Below, piece after piece: positions 55,358-63,857 of a DNA stretch of 64,000 nucleotides. The translations under genes were made by a program, and so were the position numbers. Origin of the DNA: DALYJJ01 sp033763935. GTDB lineage: Bacteria; Acidobacteriota; Terriglobia; Bryobacterales; Bryobacteraceae. The notes under the pieces were generated by a model, which saw only the letters and a list, made by a program, of their open reading frames with translations, did not search any database and was not told the origin of the DNA. The DNA lies in contig JANRJO010000051.1 of NCBI GenBank assembly GCA_033763935.1, forward strand, positions 85,148 through 149,147. The letters run 5' to 3'. How positions within the stretch are numbered: position 1 is the first letter of the stretch; each line of letters starts with the position of its first letter.

Positions 55358-56071
55358 CTAGCGGTGGGTTCGGATGTCGGGGGGGAGATGCGGCGCGGCG
55401 TTGAAGAACTGGAGGTAGTAGTCTTCGCGGTGGCGGCGCAGGGAGGTGATGGCGGTGTTGAACTGCGCGCCGGCGAGGGGCAGGATGTTTTTCGAGGACG
55501 CGCCAAGAGTGAGGTTGACCCAGACGGAGATGGGCGTGGCGGAGGTGAAGATGGCAACGACGTCGCCGTCGCGATGGTCGCCGAGGATGCCCCCGCAGGA
55601 GGCAACGCGTTCCTGAAAGCCTTGCCAGCTTTCGCCGGGGTACTGGAAGCGGCCTTCCACCCAGGCCATGACCACCGCCATATCGCATCGCGACCATTGG
55701 CGTTGGAGGGCGCTTTCGGGATCGCGGGCGGCGGCGCGGAGGGTTTCGTACTCGGCGCGGAAGTCTGCATCAATGGCTGCGATCAGCGGGGCGTGGAAGC
55801 GCCAGACATCGTCCAGGTCGAACTCATTCCAACCGGCGTGCGGGGTGATTTCGGGAAGGGGAACGCCGGCGTCATTGTATGCGGCCTGGAATTCGGCGGC
55901 GGTTTCGCGCTGGCGCGTGAGTTCTCCCGAGTAGACGGCGGTGAAGCGAAGACCTTCGCGGACGCAGTGCTCTCCCAGGAGGCGAGCCTGGCGGCGGCCG
56001 AGAGGGGAGAGCTTGTCGTAGTCGGTGCGGGTTCCGGCCTGGCCATGGCGGAAGAAATAGATGGTGCTCAA
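55358..56071 (-). CDS. Histidine phosphatase family protein
   Basis: 237-aa phosphoglycerate-mutase-like phosphatase. The catalytic RHG is in IYFFRHGQAGTRTDYDK near residue 7, the second Arg in YSGELTRQRETAAEF near 50, and the second His in GDVVAIFTSATPIS region near 170, where the usual GH is replaced by less typical residues. It sits between the APH-kinase gene (4-bp ATGA overlap) and the acyl-CoA dehydrogenase gene (5 bp). A phosphate-removal step in the same pathway would make sense, but is not shown. Confidence 0.85.
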   Translation of the reverse strand: MSTIYFFRHGQAGTRTDYDKLSPLGRRQARLLGEHCVREGLRFTAVYSGELTRQRETAAEFQAAYNDAGVPLPEITPHAGWNEFDLDDVWRFHAPLIAAIDADFRAEYETLRAAARDPESALQRQWSRCDMAVVMAWVEGRFQYPGESWQGFQERVASCGGILGDHRDGDVVAIFTSATPISVWVNLTLGASSKNILPLAGAQFNTAITSLRRHREDYYLQFFNAAPHLPPDIRTHR

Positions 56072-57078
56072 GCAACTTGCTCCGCGAGGCGGGCCGCGGT
56101 GCGGGCGAGTTGTTCGACAACGGCGCCGAAGCCGGCGAAGCGCTCGTCGCGGGTCTGGCCGCGCAGCCAGCGGGCGTAGATCTGTTGGACGATGACGATG
56201 AGTTTGAAGACCCCGAAGACTTCATAGTACGCGAGGCGGGAGACGTCGCGAGCGGTGCGGGCGGCGTAGTGTTCGACGATCTGGTCGCGGGTCCACCAGC
56301 CGGGGCCGGTAGTAAAGGGCGGGTCGGGCAGTTGGGCGTGGCGCCAATAGGCGAGGGCGACGCCGAGGTCGAGGAGGGGGTCGCCGACGGTGGCCATTTC
56401 CCAATCGAGGACGGCGACGACGGTGGGGTTGGGGTCGTCGGAGAACATGATGTTGTCGAGCTTGTAGTCGTTGTGAATGAGGGCAGGCGGGCCAGATTCC
56501 GGGATGAAGGAGACGAGGAAGTTGACGGTGTATTCGGCGGCGGGGAGAGGGCGGTCAGCGGCGCGGCGCCAGCGATCGATCCAGCCGGCGACCTGGCGGG
56601 AGAGGAAGCCGTCGGGCTTGCCGAGGGCGAGGAGGCCCGTCTCTTCGAGGTCGAGGCTGTGGAGCTGGACGAGAGTGGAGAGGAAGGCTCTGCTTAGCGG
56701 CGCGGCGAGTTCGGCTGGGGCGGCGGTGCGGTAGATGACACCGCGGCGGCGCTCCATGAGGAAGAACGGTGCGCCGAGGATGGAGAGGTCTTCGCACAGC
56801 GAGATGGGTTGGGGCGCGGCGCGGAAGACGGGGTGGAGGGCGGCGAGGAGGCGGTACTCGCGCGCCATGTCGTGCGCCTTGGGGGCCACGGGGCCGAGGG
56901 GAGGGCGGCGGAGAACGTACTCCGCGTCCGGCGTGGTGACGAGGTAGGTGAGGTTGGAGTGGCCGCCGGGGAACTGGGTGACGGTGATGTCCTGTGTGCC
57001 GAGCCACACGGAGAGGCCGGCGAGGTTGAGTTCCTCGCCGGCGCGAACGGCCGCAGTGTCAGGGGCGCTGCTGCTCAT
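56068..57078 (-). CDS. Phosphotransferase family protein (APH-type, ACAD10/LvaA-like)
   Basis: 336 aa from the ATG at 57078. Aminoglycoside-phosphotransferase fold: the nucleotide loop FPGGHSNLTYLVTTPDAEYVLRRPP near residue 40 (given in two overlapping blocks), the catalytic HNDYKLDNIMF near 195, and the metal-binding LDWEMATVGDPLLDLG near 215. Antibiotic resistance is unlikely: this subfamily is found beside acyl-CoA dehydrogenases and phosphorylates hydroxyacyl groups. It overlaps both neighbours by 4 bp. Confidence 0.9.
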   Translation of the reverse strand: MSSSAPDTAAVRAGEELNLAGLSVWLGTQDITVTQFPGGHSNLTYLVTTPDAEYVLRRPPLGPVAPKAHDMAREYRLLAALHPVFRAAPQPISLCEDLSILGAPFFLMERRRGVIYRTAAPAELAAPLSRAFLSTLVQLHSLDLEETGLLALGKPDGFLSRQVAGWIDRWRRAADRPLPAAEYTVNFLVSFIPESGPPALIHNDYKLDNIMFSDDPNPTVVAVLDWEMATVGDPLLDLGVALAYWRHAQLPDPPFTTGPGWWTRDQIVEHYAARTARDVSRLAYYEVFGVFKLIVIVQQIYARWLRGQTRDERFAGFGAVVEQLARTAARLAEQVA

Positions 57079-57875
57079 GCGGCCGCGGACAGGGAGATGG
57101 CGGTGAAGTGGGCGCCTTGGGGATCGCGGAGGACGGCGAAGTCGCCGACGCCGGCGATGGGCATGGGGCCGAACTGGACGTGCGCCTTGAGTTCCTGGGC
57201 GAGTTGAACGGACTCTGCGCAATTCGAGACGAGGAAATAGGGCATCCAGTGCGGGGGCAGGTCCTTCATCTCCATCATGCCGCCAATCGACTGACCGGCA
57301 AGCTGCCACTCGGTATATTCGATCTGGCTGTCCGGCACCGCCGAGGCGCCGACCTTGGTGGACCAAGGGAACAGCGAGGTGTAGAACTGTTTGCTGCCCT
57401 TCGCATCCGGTGTGACGAGTTCGGTCCAGCAGAGGGTGCCGGGGACGCCGGCGATGCGGGCGCCGATGTGCTCATTGGCCTGCCAAACGGCGAAGGTAGC
57501 GCCGTGAGGATCCTTGAGGATGGCCATGCGGCCAGAGGAGCGGACGTCGAAGGGGCCGGCGAGGATGGTGGCGCCGAGTTCGCGGGCTTTGGCGGCGGAG
57601 GCGTCCGCGTTGTCTGTAGCGATGTACACGGCCCAGTGAGGAGGCACGCCCTGGGCGAGATGCTCGGGTTGGAGCCGGTACATGGCGGCGTGCTGGAGGC
57701 CTTGGGTTCGGAACATGGTGTAGGTTTCCGAGGGGCCCATGGGGACTTCCTCGACGTCCCAGCCGAAGAGGTCGGTGTAGAACTGTTTGGCGCCGGCCGT
57801 GTCAGGCGTACCGAGTTCTACCCAGCAGAAGGCGCCTTCCGGGTGCTTTTGGATGATGGGGACGGGTGCGCTCAT
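57075..57875 (-). CDS. VOC family protein, two glyoxalase-like domains
   Basis: 266 aa. Two vicinal-oxygen-chelate domains: residues 12-130 (FCWVELGTPDTAGAKQFYTDLFGWDV split as usual; AILKDPHGATFAVWQ) and 140-262 (LCWTELVTPDAKGSKQFYTSLFPW; AVLRDPQGAHFTAIS). Metal-binding Glu and His positions are partly kept. The family ranges from glyoxalase to dioxygenase to plain ligand binding. It is the first gene of the operon with the APH kinase, phosphatase and acyl-CoA dehydrogenase. Confidence 0.87.
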   Translation of the reverse strand: MSAPVPIIQKHPEGAFCWVELGTPDTAGAKQFYTDLFGWDVEEVPMGPSETYTMFRTQGLQHAAMYRLQPEHLAQGVPPHWAVYIATDNADASAAKARELGATILAGPFDVRSSGRMAILKDPHGATFAVWQANEHIGARIAGVPGTLCWTELVTPDAKGSKQFYTSLFPWSTKVGASAVPDSQIEYTEWQLAGQSIGGMMEMKDLPPHWMPYFLVSNCAESVQLAQELKAHVQFGPMPIAGVGDFAVLRDPQGAHFTAISLSAAA

Positions 57876-57926
57876 AGCAGGGGTGATTGTATCTCGGGGG
57901 AGGGGCGATGCGATAGGCTGTCAGCC

Positions 57927-59132
57927 ATGAGATTGGCACTTCTACTAGTGGGTTGTCTGGCAGGCGCGTCGGCGGCCGAGCCGAAGTTCGTGGCGTTGTT
58001 TAACGGGAAGAACCTGAAGGGGTGGGTCCAGTGCAATGGAAAGGCCACCTACGTGGTGAAGGACAAGGCGATTGTCGGTACTACGGTGGAGGGGAGCCCG
58101 AATAGCTTCTTGTGCACCGAGAAGGAGTATGGCGACTTTGTGCTCGAGTTTGAGGTGAAGGTGGACCCTGTGCTGAACTCGGGGGTGCAGATCCGTTCGC
58201 ACCGGTACGAGGCGGAGCAGAAGGTGCGGATCTTCGATGGCAAGAAGGTGGATGAGCGGACGATGCCCGCGGGGCGGTTTTACGGGTACCAGGTGGAGAT
58301 CGCCAACCTCAAGGATGGGAGTTCGGGCGGGATTTATGACGAGGCGAGGCGGGGGTGGTTGAAGGATCCGGCCCAGGATCCCGTTGCGAGCAAGGCGTTC
58401 AAAGACAACGAGTGGAACTTGTACCGGGTGGAGGCGATCGGGGATCGCATGCGGACGTGGGTGAACGGCGTGCCGATTGTCGAGGTGATCGACTCGGCGG
58501 ATCTGAGCGGTCAGATCGGGCTGCAGGTGCATTCGTTCAAGGGGGAGAAGCCGGCACAGGTGCGGTGGCGGAACATCCGGATTCAGGATCTGGGGCGGCA
58601 CACCTGGACGCGGGTATGGGACGGCGAGACGATGAAGGGGTGGACGCCGCGCGGGGGCGGGAGTTGGAAGATCGAAGACGGGGCGCTGCACGGAGCGAGC
58701 GTGGCGGGCGATACGCGGGTGGGGTACCTGGTGAGCGACGAGTCGTTCAAGGATTTGACGGTGCGGTGGAAGACGAAAATCACCAAGGGGAACAGCGGGT
58801 TCTTCGTGCGGACGGATCCGAAGACGATGGCGGCGTACGAGGTGGAGATTGATGCGCAGAAGCGGATGGGCGGGTTCTGGGAGACGGGCGGACGGAATTG
58901 GGTGACGGGGCCGGAGGACAATGCCGGTGCGGTTTCCGGGGATTGGAACGAACTGACGGCGCATCTGCACGGGCATCGAATCGTGTTTCACCTGAACGGG
59001 GCGAAGACGGTGGAGTTATTGGAGGATGTGAAGGGACGGTTGGAGGGGGTGCTTGCGCTGCAAGTGCACGGGCGGATGGACACGGATGTGTGGTTCAAGG
59101 ACATCGAGGTGCTGACGCCGGAGAAGAAGTAA
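57927..59132 (+). CDS. DUF1080 (3-keto-disaccharide hydrolase type) protein, two domains
   Basis: 401 aa from the ATG at 57927 with a signal peptide (MRLALLLVGCLAGASAAE). The first domain begins FVALFNGKNLKGWVQCNGKA near residue 20 and the second TRVWDGETMKGWTPRGGGSW near 230. Typical strands DFVLEFEVKVDPVLNSGVQIRS (near 72) and GFFVRTDPKTMAAYEVEI (near 290) are present. It is the second tandem-DUF1080 protein of the window and is too divergent from the first to be a recent copy. It is divergent from the VOC operon and convergent with AlkB. Confidence 0.9.
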   Translation: MRLALLLVGCLAGASAAEPKFVALFNGKNLKGWVQCNGKATYVVKDKAIVGTTVEGSPNSFLCTEKEYGDFVLEFEVKVDPVLNSGVQIRSHRYEAEQKVRIFDGKKVDERTMPAGRFYGYQVEIANLKDGSSGGIYDEARRGWLKDPAQDPVASKAFKDNEWNLYRVEAIGDRMRTWVNGVPIVEVIDSADLSGQIGLQVHSFKGEKPAQVRWRNIRIQDLGRHTWTRVWDGETMKGWTPRGGGSWKIEDGALHGASVAGDTRVGYLVSDESFKDLTVRWKTKITKGNSGFFVRTDPKTMAAYEVEIDAQKRMGGFWETGGRNWVTGPEDNAGAVSGDWNELTAHLHGHRIVFHLNGAKTVELLEDVKGRLEGVLALQVHGRMDTDVWFKDIEVLTPEKK

Positions 59133-59135
59133 GGT

Positions 59136-59678
59136 TCAGCGCTTGCGGCGAAGCGTGCGGAAGGTAATGGAGTACCGCGGCTCTTTGGTGGCGGGGATGT
59201 GGTGCTGCCATTCGGTGCGGGCGGGGCCGTCAAGGACGTAGAGGGAGCGCGGGGCGAGGGTGAGCTCGGCGGTCTGGCGGGCGGGGCCTTCGCCGCGCCG
59301 GAAGCGCATGCGGGCGGCGCCGAGGAGGGACACGCCGATGACGATGCCGAACTGGGGGGCGTCGCGGTGCCAGCCGATTTGGGCGCCGGCCGGGTACTCG
59401 GTGATGAGCACCTCGGCGAGGTCTTCGGGCGTGACTTCGATGACGGCGGCCGCACGGGCGCGGAGGGGATGGAGGAAATCGGGGATGGGAGGGCCGGGGG
59501 TCACCTTCCAGCTCTCGTAGCCGTAGAGCCAGCCAAGGTGGACGGTGCGGCGTTTGGCGATGACGCCGTGCATGCGCACTTCGGAGAATTGCATGGCGCG
59601 GACGTGTTCGAGGAGCGCGGCTTCCTCGGGTTCGGTGATGAAGCCGGCTTGGTAGACGAGGCCTTCGGGGAGCGTCAT
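59136..59678 (-). CDS. AlkB-like 2-oxoglutarate/Fe(II) dioxygenase
   Basis: 180 aa from the second of two adjacent ATG codons (59681, 59678). The iron ligands are in QIGWHRDAPQFG near residue 105 (HxD) and EWQHHIPATKEPRYSITFR near 162, which also holds the arginine for 2-oxoglutarate. This matches the AlkB family, which repairs alkylated bases in DNA or RNA; the N-terminal substrate lid is short. It directly follows the msrB gene and is probably co-expressed with it. Confidence 0.88.
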   Translation of the reverse strand: MTLPEGLVYQAGFITEPEEAALLEHVRAMQFSEVRMHGVIAKRRTVHLGWLYGYESWKVTPGPPIPDFLHPLRARAAAVIEVTPEDLAEVLITEYPAGAQIGWHRDAPQFGIVIGVSLLGAARMRFRRGEGPARQTAELTLAPRSLYVLDGPARTEWQHHIPATKEPRYSITFRTLRRKR

Positions 59679-59681
59679 CAC

Positions 59682-60158
59682 TTATCGACGCGCGGGGGCG
59701 AAGTGAAGGGCAGCGGAGTTGATGCAGAAGCGGCGGCCAGTGGGGGCGGGGCCGTCATCGAAGACGTGGCCGAGGTGGCTGTCGCAGCGGGGGCAAAGGA
59801 CTTCGGTGCGGGCCCCGTCGGGCCGGGTGACGACGGCTGCGGAGGCGTGGGTGAAACTCGGCCAGCCGGTGCGGGAATCGTATTTGTCGCTCGAGTGAAA
59901 CAAGGGCGCGGTGCAGGCGGCGCAGCGATAGACACCGGGTTCGTAGTGGTCCCAATAGCGGCCGGTGTAGGCGGGCTCCGTGCCTTTGCGACGAAGGACG
60001 GCGAAGGCGGCGGGCGAGAGGCGGGCTCGCCACTGGTCTTCGGTAAGGACGACGGAAGAGCGGCCGGGGGCGGGATCTTCGATGGCAGGCTGGGGGCGTA
60101 GGAACGCGCCGGCGAGGGCGGCGAAAGCGAAGGCGGCGATGAGCGCGGCGCGGGTCAC
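59682..60158 (-). CDS. msrB: Peptide-methionine (R)-S-oxide reductase MsrB
   Basis: 158 aa with an N-terminal hydrophobic leader (LIAAFAFAALAGAFL), so probably exported or membrane-anchored. The MsrB core is complete: GTEPAYTGRYWDHYEPGVY, zinc pairs CAAC and CPRC, GWPSFTHA, HLGHVFDDGPAPTG, and the catalytic cysteine in RRFCINSAAL near residue 145. It repairs oxidised methionine in proteins. It overlaps the iron ADH gene by 4 bp upstream and abuts alkB downstream. Confidence 0.94.
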   Translation of the reverse strand: MTRAALIAAFAFAALAGAFLRPQPAIEDPAPGRSSVVLTEDQWRARLSPAAFAVLRRKGTEPAYTGRYWDHYEPGVYRCAACTAPLFHSSDKYDSRTGWPSFTHASAAVVTRPDGARTEVLCPRCDSHLGHVFDDGPAPTGRRFCINSAALHFAPARR

Positions 60159-61294
60159 AGGGCGGCCTTGAGGATCTCGGTCATTTCGGCGGGGGTGAGG
60201 GCAATGGGATTGCCTTTGGTGCTGGAGGCGCGGGCGGCCTTTTCAACGAGCGTCGCGACATCGCCGGTGGTGATGCCGTAACGGGAAAGGGGCGGGATCT
60301 CGAGTTCGGTGCAGAGTTGGCGGATGCCGCGGATGCCGTCTTCGGCTGTGGCACGGGCGTCGCCGGTGAGGAGGATGGCGGCGGCCTGATAGCGGGAGAG
60401 CGGGACACCGGTGGGATCCCGCTGCTGGAGAGCGCGGATGTTTACGGCCATGGCGTGGGGCAGGAGAGCCGCGCAGACGGCTCCGTGCGGCGCGTCGAAG
60501 GCGCCCCCGATGGGGGCGGCGAAGCCATGGACGATGCCGAGCCCGGCGTTGGCGAGGGCGAGGCCGCCGAGCAGGGCGGCAAAGGACATGTCGCGGCGGG
60601 CTTCGGCATTGTTCGGCTGGCGGAAGGCGAGGGGGAGGGCGCGGGCGGCGAGCGATATTCCTTTCCGGCAATATAGATCGACGAAGGGATTGCGTTTGGC
60701 GCCGACGTAGGGCTCGATGAGCTGGGTGAGGGCATCGAGGCCGGTGGAGGCGGTGACGGCAGGCGGGAGGTGGTAAGTGAGCGCGGGGTCGACGAGAGCG
60801 GCGGCGGGGAGCATCTTCAGGCTGCGTAGGCTGGCTTTGACGCCGTGTTCGGGGGATGCGAGGACGGCGTTGCGGGTGACTTCGGAGCCGGTGCCGGCGG
60901 TGGTGGGGACGGCGAGGAAAGGGAAGGGAGCGTTGGCGAGGGGAGCGCCGCGGCCGACGACCTCGAGGTAATCGAGGGGCTCGCCGGAGTTGGCGGCGAG
61001 GGCGGCGATGGCTTTGCCGGCATCGATGACACTGCCCCCGCCAATGGCGACGACGCTATCGCATCCGGCTGCACGGAAGGAGGCGACACCGTCGCGGGCT
61101 AGATCGACGGTGGGTTCTGAGGGAACGCAGAAGAGCAAATGCGGAATATCTTTGAAGGCGGAGCGGAAGCGCTCGGGGTGTGCGCCGGTGACGAGCAGGG
61201 CACGGGTGCCGCCGGCGTCGCGAAGGACGGCGGGCAATTGGGTGACGACGCCTTCGCCGAAGACGATGCGTTGGGCGGTGGCGAATTCAAACAT
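60155..61294 (-). CDS. Iron-containing alcohol dehydrogenase
   Basis: 379-aa NAD(P)-dependent dehydrogenase of the group III Fe-ADH family, closest in look to maleylacetate-reductase-like members. The cofactor motif AIGGGSVIDAGKAIA is near residue 83 and FLAVPTTAGTGSEVTRNAV near 126. The metal ligands are expected in LDALTQLIEPYVGAK near 185, HGFAAPIGGAFDAPHG near 255 and at the downstream histidine. It lies between the ABM monooxygenase gene (6 bp) and msrB. Confidence 0.9.
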   Translation of the reverse strand: MFEFATAQRIVFGEGVVTQLPAVLRDAGGTRALLVTGAHPERFRSAFKDIPHLLFCVPSEPTVDLARDGVASFRAAGCDSVVAIGGGSVIDAGKAIAALAANSGEPLDYLEVVGRGAPLANAPFPFLAVPTTAGTGSEVTRNAVLASPEHGVKASLRSLKMLPAAALVDPALTYHLPPAVTASTGLDALTQLIEPYVGAKRNPFVDLYCRKGISLAARALPLAFRQPNNAEARRDMSFAALLGGLALANAGLGIVHGFAAPIGGAFDAPHGAVCAALLPHAMAVNIRALQQRDPTGVPLSRYQAAAILLTGDARATAEDGIRGIRQLCTELEIPPLSRYGITTGDVATLVEKAARASSTKGNPIALTPAEMTEILKAAL

Positions 61295-61300
61295 CGTCCG

Positions 61301-61606
61301 TTACCAGAGGTTGTCGGCGGGGAAAAGGTTGCTGAATTTCATGCTGGAGCGGGGCTCGGCCATCATGAGGGCGACCGTGTCGCGCCAGGTTTGGTAGTGC
61401 GCGGTTTCCTTGTGCGCAGCGGGAGCATGGGCGTCGCGATAGACCTCGACGAGAACGAAGCGTGCCGGGTCGTCAGCTTGTTGAATGACATCGAAGCGAG
61501 CGATGCCGGGCTCCTTGACGCTCTGCTGGGCGTTGGCGACGGTGGCGGCGGCGAAGGCTTCGATGTACTCGGGCTTCACGTGGACGTGGACGTGGACGAT
61601 GAGCAT
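61301..61606 (-). CDS. Antibiotic biosynthesis monooxygenase (ABM) domain protein
   Basis: 101 aa from the ATG at 61606, which has GGAGAGG just upstream. The ABM fold is shown by MLIVHVHVHVKPEYIEAF, NAQQSVKEPGIARFDVIQQ and ARFVLVEVYRDAHAPAAHKETAHYQTW in separate blocks. Small dimeric proteins of this type include quinol monooxygenase YgiN and LsrG. The HVHVHV stretch comes from a short in-frame repeat of GTGGAC. It is upstream of the iron ADH gene in the same operon. Confidence 0.9.
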   Translation of the reverse strand: MLIVHVHVHVKPEYIEAFAAATVANAQQSVKEPGIARFDVIQQADDPARFVLVEVYRDAHAPAAHKETAHYQTWRDTVALMMAEPRSSMKFSNLFPADNLW

Positions 61607-61648
61607 GACCTCTCCAGGATACGGCGGAGAGGCCATGCTCGTGCCTGA

Positions 61649-62719
61649 CTATGGCCGGGCTTCGAAGACCAGGTTGAAGGGCGTTTGGGCCGCGCGCCGG
61701 AAACGGGTGAAGCCGCCGGCTTGGACGACTTCCCGGATGCGGGCTTCGCCGGCCTGCGCGCCGAGGGCCGCGCCGACTTCCTGGGCCATGGATGCGGGGG
61801 TGCAGATCATGGTCGAGGCGGAGTAGTAGATGCGGCCAATGGGGTTGTGGTTCTGTTCGGGGCGGTCGTTGGCGTAGGGCTCAACGATCATCCAGGTTCC
61901 GTCGGGTTTGAGCGTGGAGCGGACGTGGGCGGCGGCGCCGGCGGGGTCGCCCATGTCGTGGAGGCAGTCGAAGAAAGCCACCAGGTCATAGCCGCCGTTG
62001 GCGGGGTAGCTTTTGGCGCTGGCGACTTCGAAGGTGATCTGGTCGAGGAGTCCGTCCCGGCCGGCGATGTGGCGGGCGTGCTCGACGGAGCCGCTATGGT
62101 AATCGAAGCCGTAGAAGCGGGAACGGGGGAAGCCACGGGCCATGAGCAGGGTGGAGGCCCCGTGTCCGCACCCGACGTCGGCGACGGCGGCGCCGGCTGT
62201 CAGCTTGGCGACCACGCCGTCGAGGGCGGGCAGCCACTCGTTGATCAGGTGGGCCTGATAACTCGGGCGGAAAAAGCGCTCGGTACCACAGAAGAGGCTG
62301 GGGTCATGCTCGTGCCAGCCGAGGCCCTCTCCCGTGCGGAACGCCTCTGTGACCTTCGGCTCGTCCTTGAAGTAAGAGGAAATGCCGTGGAAGGCGCCGG
62401 GCAGGTCTTGTCCGAGAAGGACGAAGGCCTGCTCCGGAGGAAGCGTGTATCGCTGGGTTTCCGGGTTGTAAGCGATGTAGCCGCCGGCGGCGTTCGCATT
62501 GAGCCACTCGCGCACCAAACGCTCGTTGGTGCCGGTTTTGGCGGCGAGTTCGGCGGAAGTGAGCGCGCCGGCGTTGTCCATGGCGCGATAGAGGCCGAGT
62601 TTGTCGCCGACGACGATGAGCGCGGCGTGCATGGCGGCGCCCATATCGGACACCACCTGGTTGAGAAATGACTGCAGTTTGTCCTGGTCAAGTGGCGTAG
62701 CATTGGCAACGGAAGCCAT
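61649..62719 (-). CDS. SAM methyltransferase with N-terminal winged helix (Rv2258c-like)
   Basis: 356 aa. Residues 20-90 form a winged-helix dimerisation domain (GLYRAMDNAGALTSAELAA, NERLVREWLNANAAGGYI). The methyltransferase domain has motif I AAVADVGCGHGASTLLMA near residue 180, FYGFDYHSGSV, and LVAFFDCLHDMGDPAGA near 250. Members of this family may act on small molecules, possibly quinones or aldehydes; the substrate is unknown. It heads a minus-strand run with the ABM, Fe-ADH, MsrB and AlkB genes and is divergent from the aldo/keto reductase gene. Confidence 0.88.
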   Translation of the reverse strand: MASVANATPLDQDKLQSFLNQVVSDMGAAMHAALIVVGDKLGLYRAMDNAGALTSAELAAKTGTNERLVREWLNANAAGGYIAYNPETQRYTLPPEQAFVLLGQDLPGAFHGISSYFKDEPKVTEAFRTGEGLGWHEHDPSLFCGTERFFRPSYQAHLINEWLPALDGVVAKLTAGAAVADVGCGHGASTLLMARGFPRSRFYGFDYHSGSVEHARHIAGRDGLLDQITFEVASAKSYPANGGYDLVAFFDCLHDMGDPAGAAAHVRSTLKPDGTWMIVEPYANDRPEQNHNPIGRIYYSASTMICTPASMAQEVGAALGAQAGEARIREVVQAGGFTRFRRAAQTPFNLVFEARP

Positions 62720-62830
62720 AGGCGTTCTACTCCTGTTCTATTTGTTTGTTCAGCCAGCCCCATCAACTACGCGAGAAAAGGCGGGCGAGTGGATGAATTC
62801 AACACCGGGATGTGACAGGCTGGAGTGCGT

Positions 62831-63799
62831 ATGCGATATCGAAGACTTGGCAAGACTGGTTTCGAAGTGAGCGAGGTGGGTTTCGGGGCGTGGGGGATTG
62901 GGGGGAAGCAGTGGCGGGCGGACAACGACGATGAATCGCTTGCGGCTCTGCGAAGGGCCATCGAGTTAGGCGTGAACTTCATCGACACGGCGCTGGCGTA
63001 CGGCGACGGGAAGAGCGAGAAGCTGGTGGGGGAGGTAGTGCGCAGCGCGGGCAAGGAGGTGCTGGTGGCGACGAAGGTCCCGCCGAAGAACCGGATCTGG
63101 CCCGCGCGGGGAGAGTTTGCCATCGGGGAGGTGTTCCCTTACGAGTACGTGGTGGCGAGTACCGAAGAGAGCCTGCGGAACCTGGGGCTGGAGCGGATCG
63201 ATTTGCAGCAGTTACATGTATGGACTCCGGAATGGACGGGGCGCGACGAGTGGAAGAGGGCGGCGGAGGATCTCAAGAGAGCGGGGAAAATTCGCGCGTT
63301 CGGGATTTCGGTGACAGAGCATGAGCCGGATACGGTGCTCGACGCGATACGAACCGGGCTGGTGGACGCGGTACAGGTGATCTACAACATATTCGACCAG
63401 TCGCCCGAGCGGGCGCTTTTTCCGTTGTGCCAGGAGTCAGGCGTGGGGGTGCTGGCGCGGGTGCCTCTGGATGAGGGGGCGTTGACAGGGGCGATTACCG
63501 AGGACACGGATCTTTCGGGCGACGAGTTTCGCAGTTGGTACTTCCGAGGCGACCGGAAGCGGCAGGTGGTGGAGCATGTGGAGCCGTTGAAGAAGGAGTT
63601 CGCGGGCGAGCCGGGGACGTTGGCGGAGAATGCTCTGCGATTCGTGTTGTCGCATCCGGCGGTTTCGACGGTGATACCCGGGATGCGGCGGGTGCGCACG
63701 GTGGAGAGCAGCGTGTCGGTGTCGGACAGTGGGGGGTTACGGCCGGAGTTGCTCGAGAGGGTGAAGCGGCACGCCTGGCAGAGAAGTTTTTATTGTTGA
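62831..63799 (+). CDS. Aldo/keto reductase
   Basis: 322 aa from the ATG at 62831. The AKR barrel shows YRRLGKTGFEVSEVGFGAWG at the N-terminus and the catalytic Tyr and Asp in GVNFIDTALAYGDGKSE near residue 50. The usual Lys is in VLVATKVPPKN near 83. IPGMRRVRTVESSVSVS near 285 matches the cofactor-binding end. It should reduce a small aldehyde or ketone with NADPH. It is divergent from the methyltransferase operon, which contains other redox enzymes. Confidence 0.92.
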   Translation: MRYRRLGKTGFEVSEVGFGAWGIGGKQWRADNDDESLAALRRAIELGVNFIDTALAYGDGKSEKLVGEVVRSAGKEVLVATKVPPKNRIWPARGEFAIGEVFPYEYVVASTEESLRNLGLERIDLQQLHVWTPEWTGRDEWKRAAEDLKRAGKIRAFGISVTEHEPDTVLDAIRTGLVDAVQVIYNIFDQSPERALFPLCQESGVGVLARVPLDEGALTGAITEDTDLSGDEFRSWYFRGDRKRQVVEHVEPLKKEFAGEPGTLAENALRFVLSHPAVSTVIPGMRRVRTVESSVSVSDSGGLRPELLERVKRHAWQRSFYC

Positions 63800-63857
63800 G
63801 GCGAGGAACCTGGGCGTGGGGCTTATCGCCGGACGCCCAGGTGCTCGACTTCGCTGA

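Noticed and set aside
56068..57078. Aminoglycoside resistance
   Set aside because: The APH fold is present, but its operon with an acyl-CoA dehydrogenase points to acyl metabolism.
57108..57926. Long N-terminal extension in frame with the second DUF1080 protein
   Set aside because: It is antisense to the VOC gene, and the ATG at 57927 yields a proper signal peptide.
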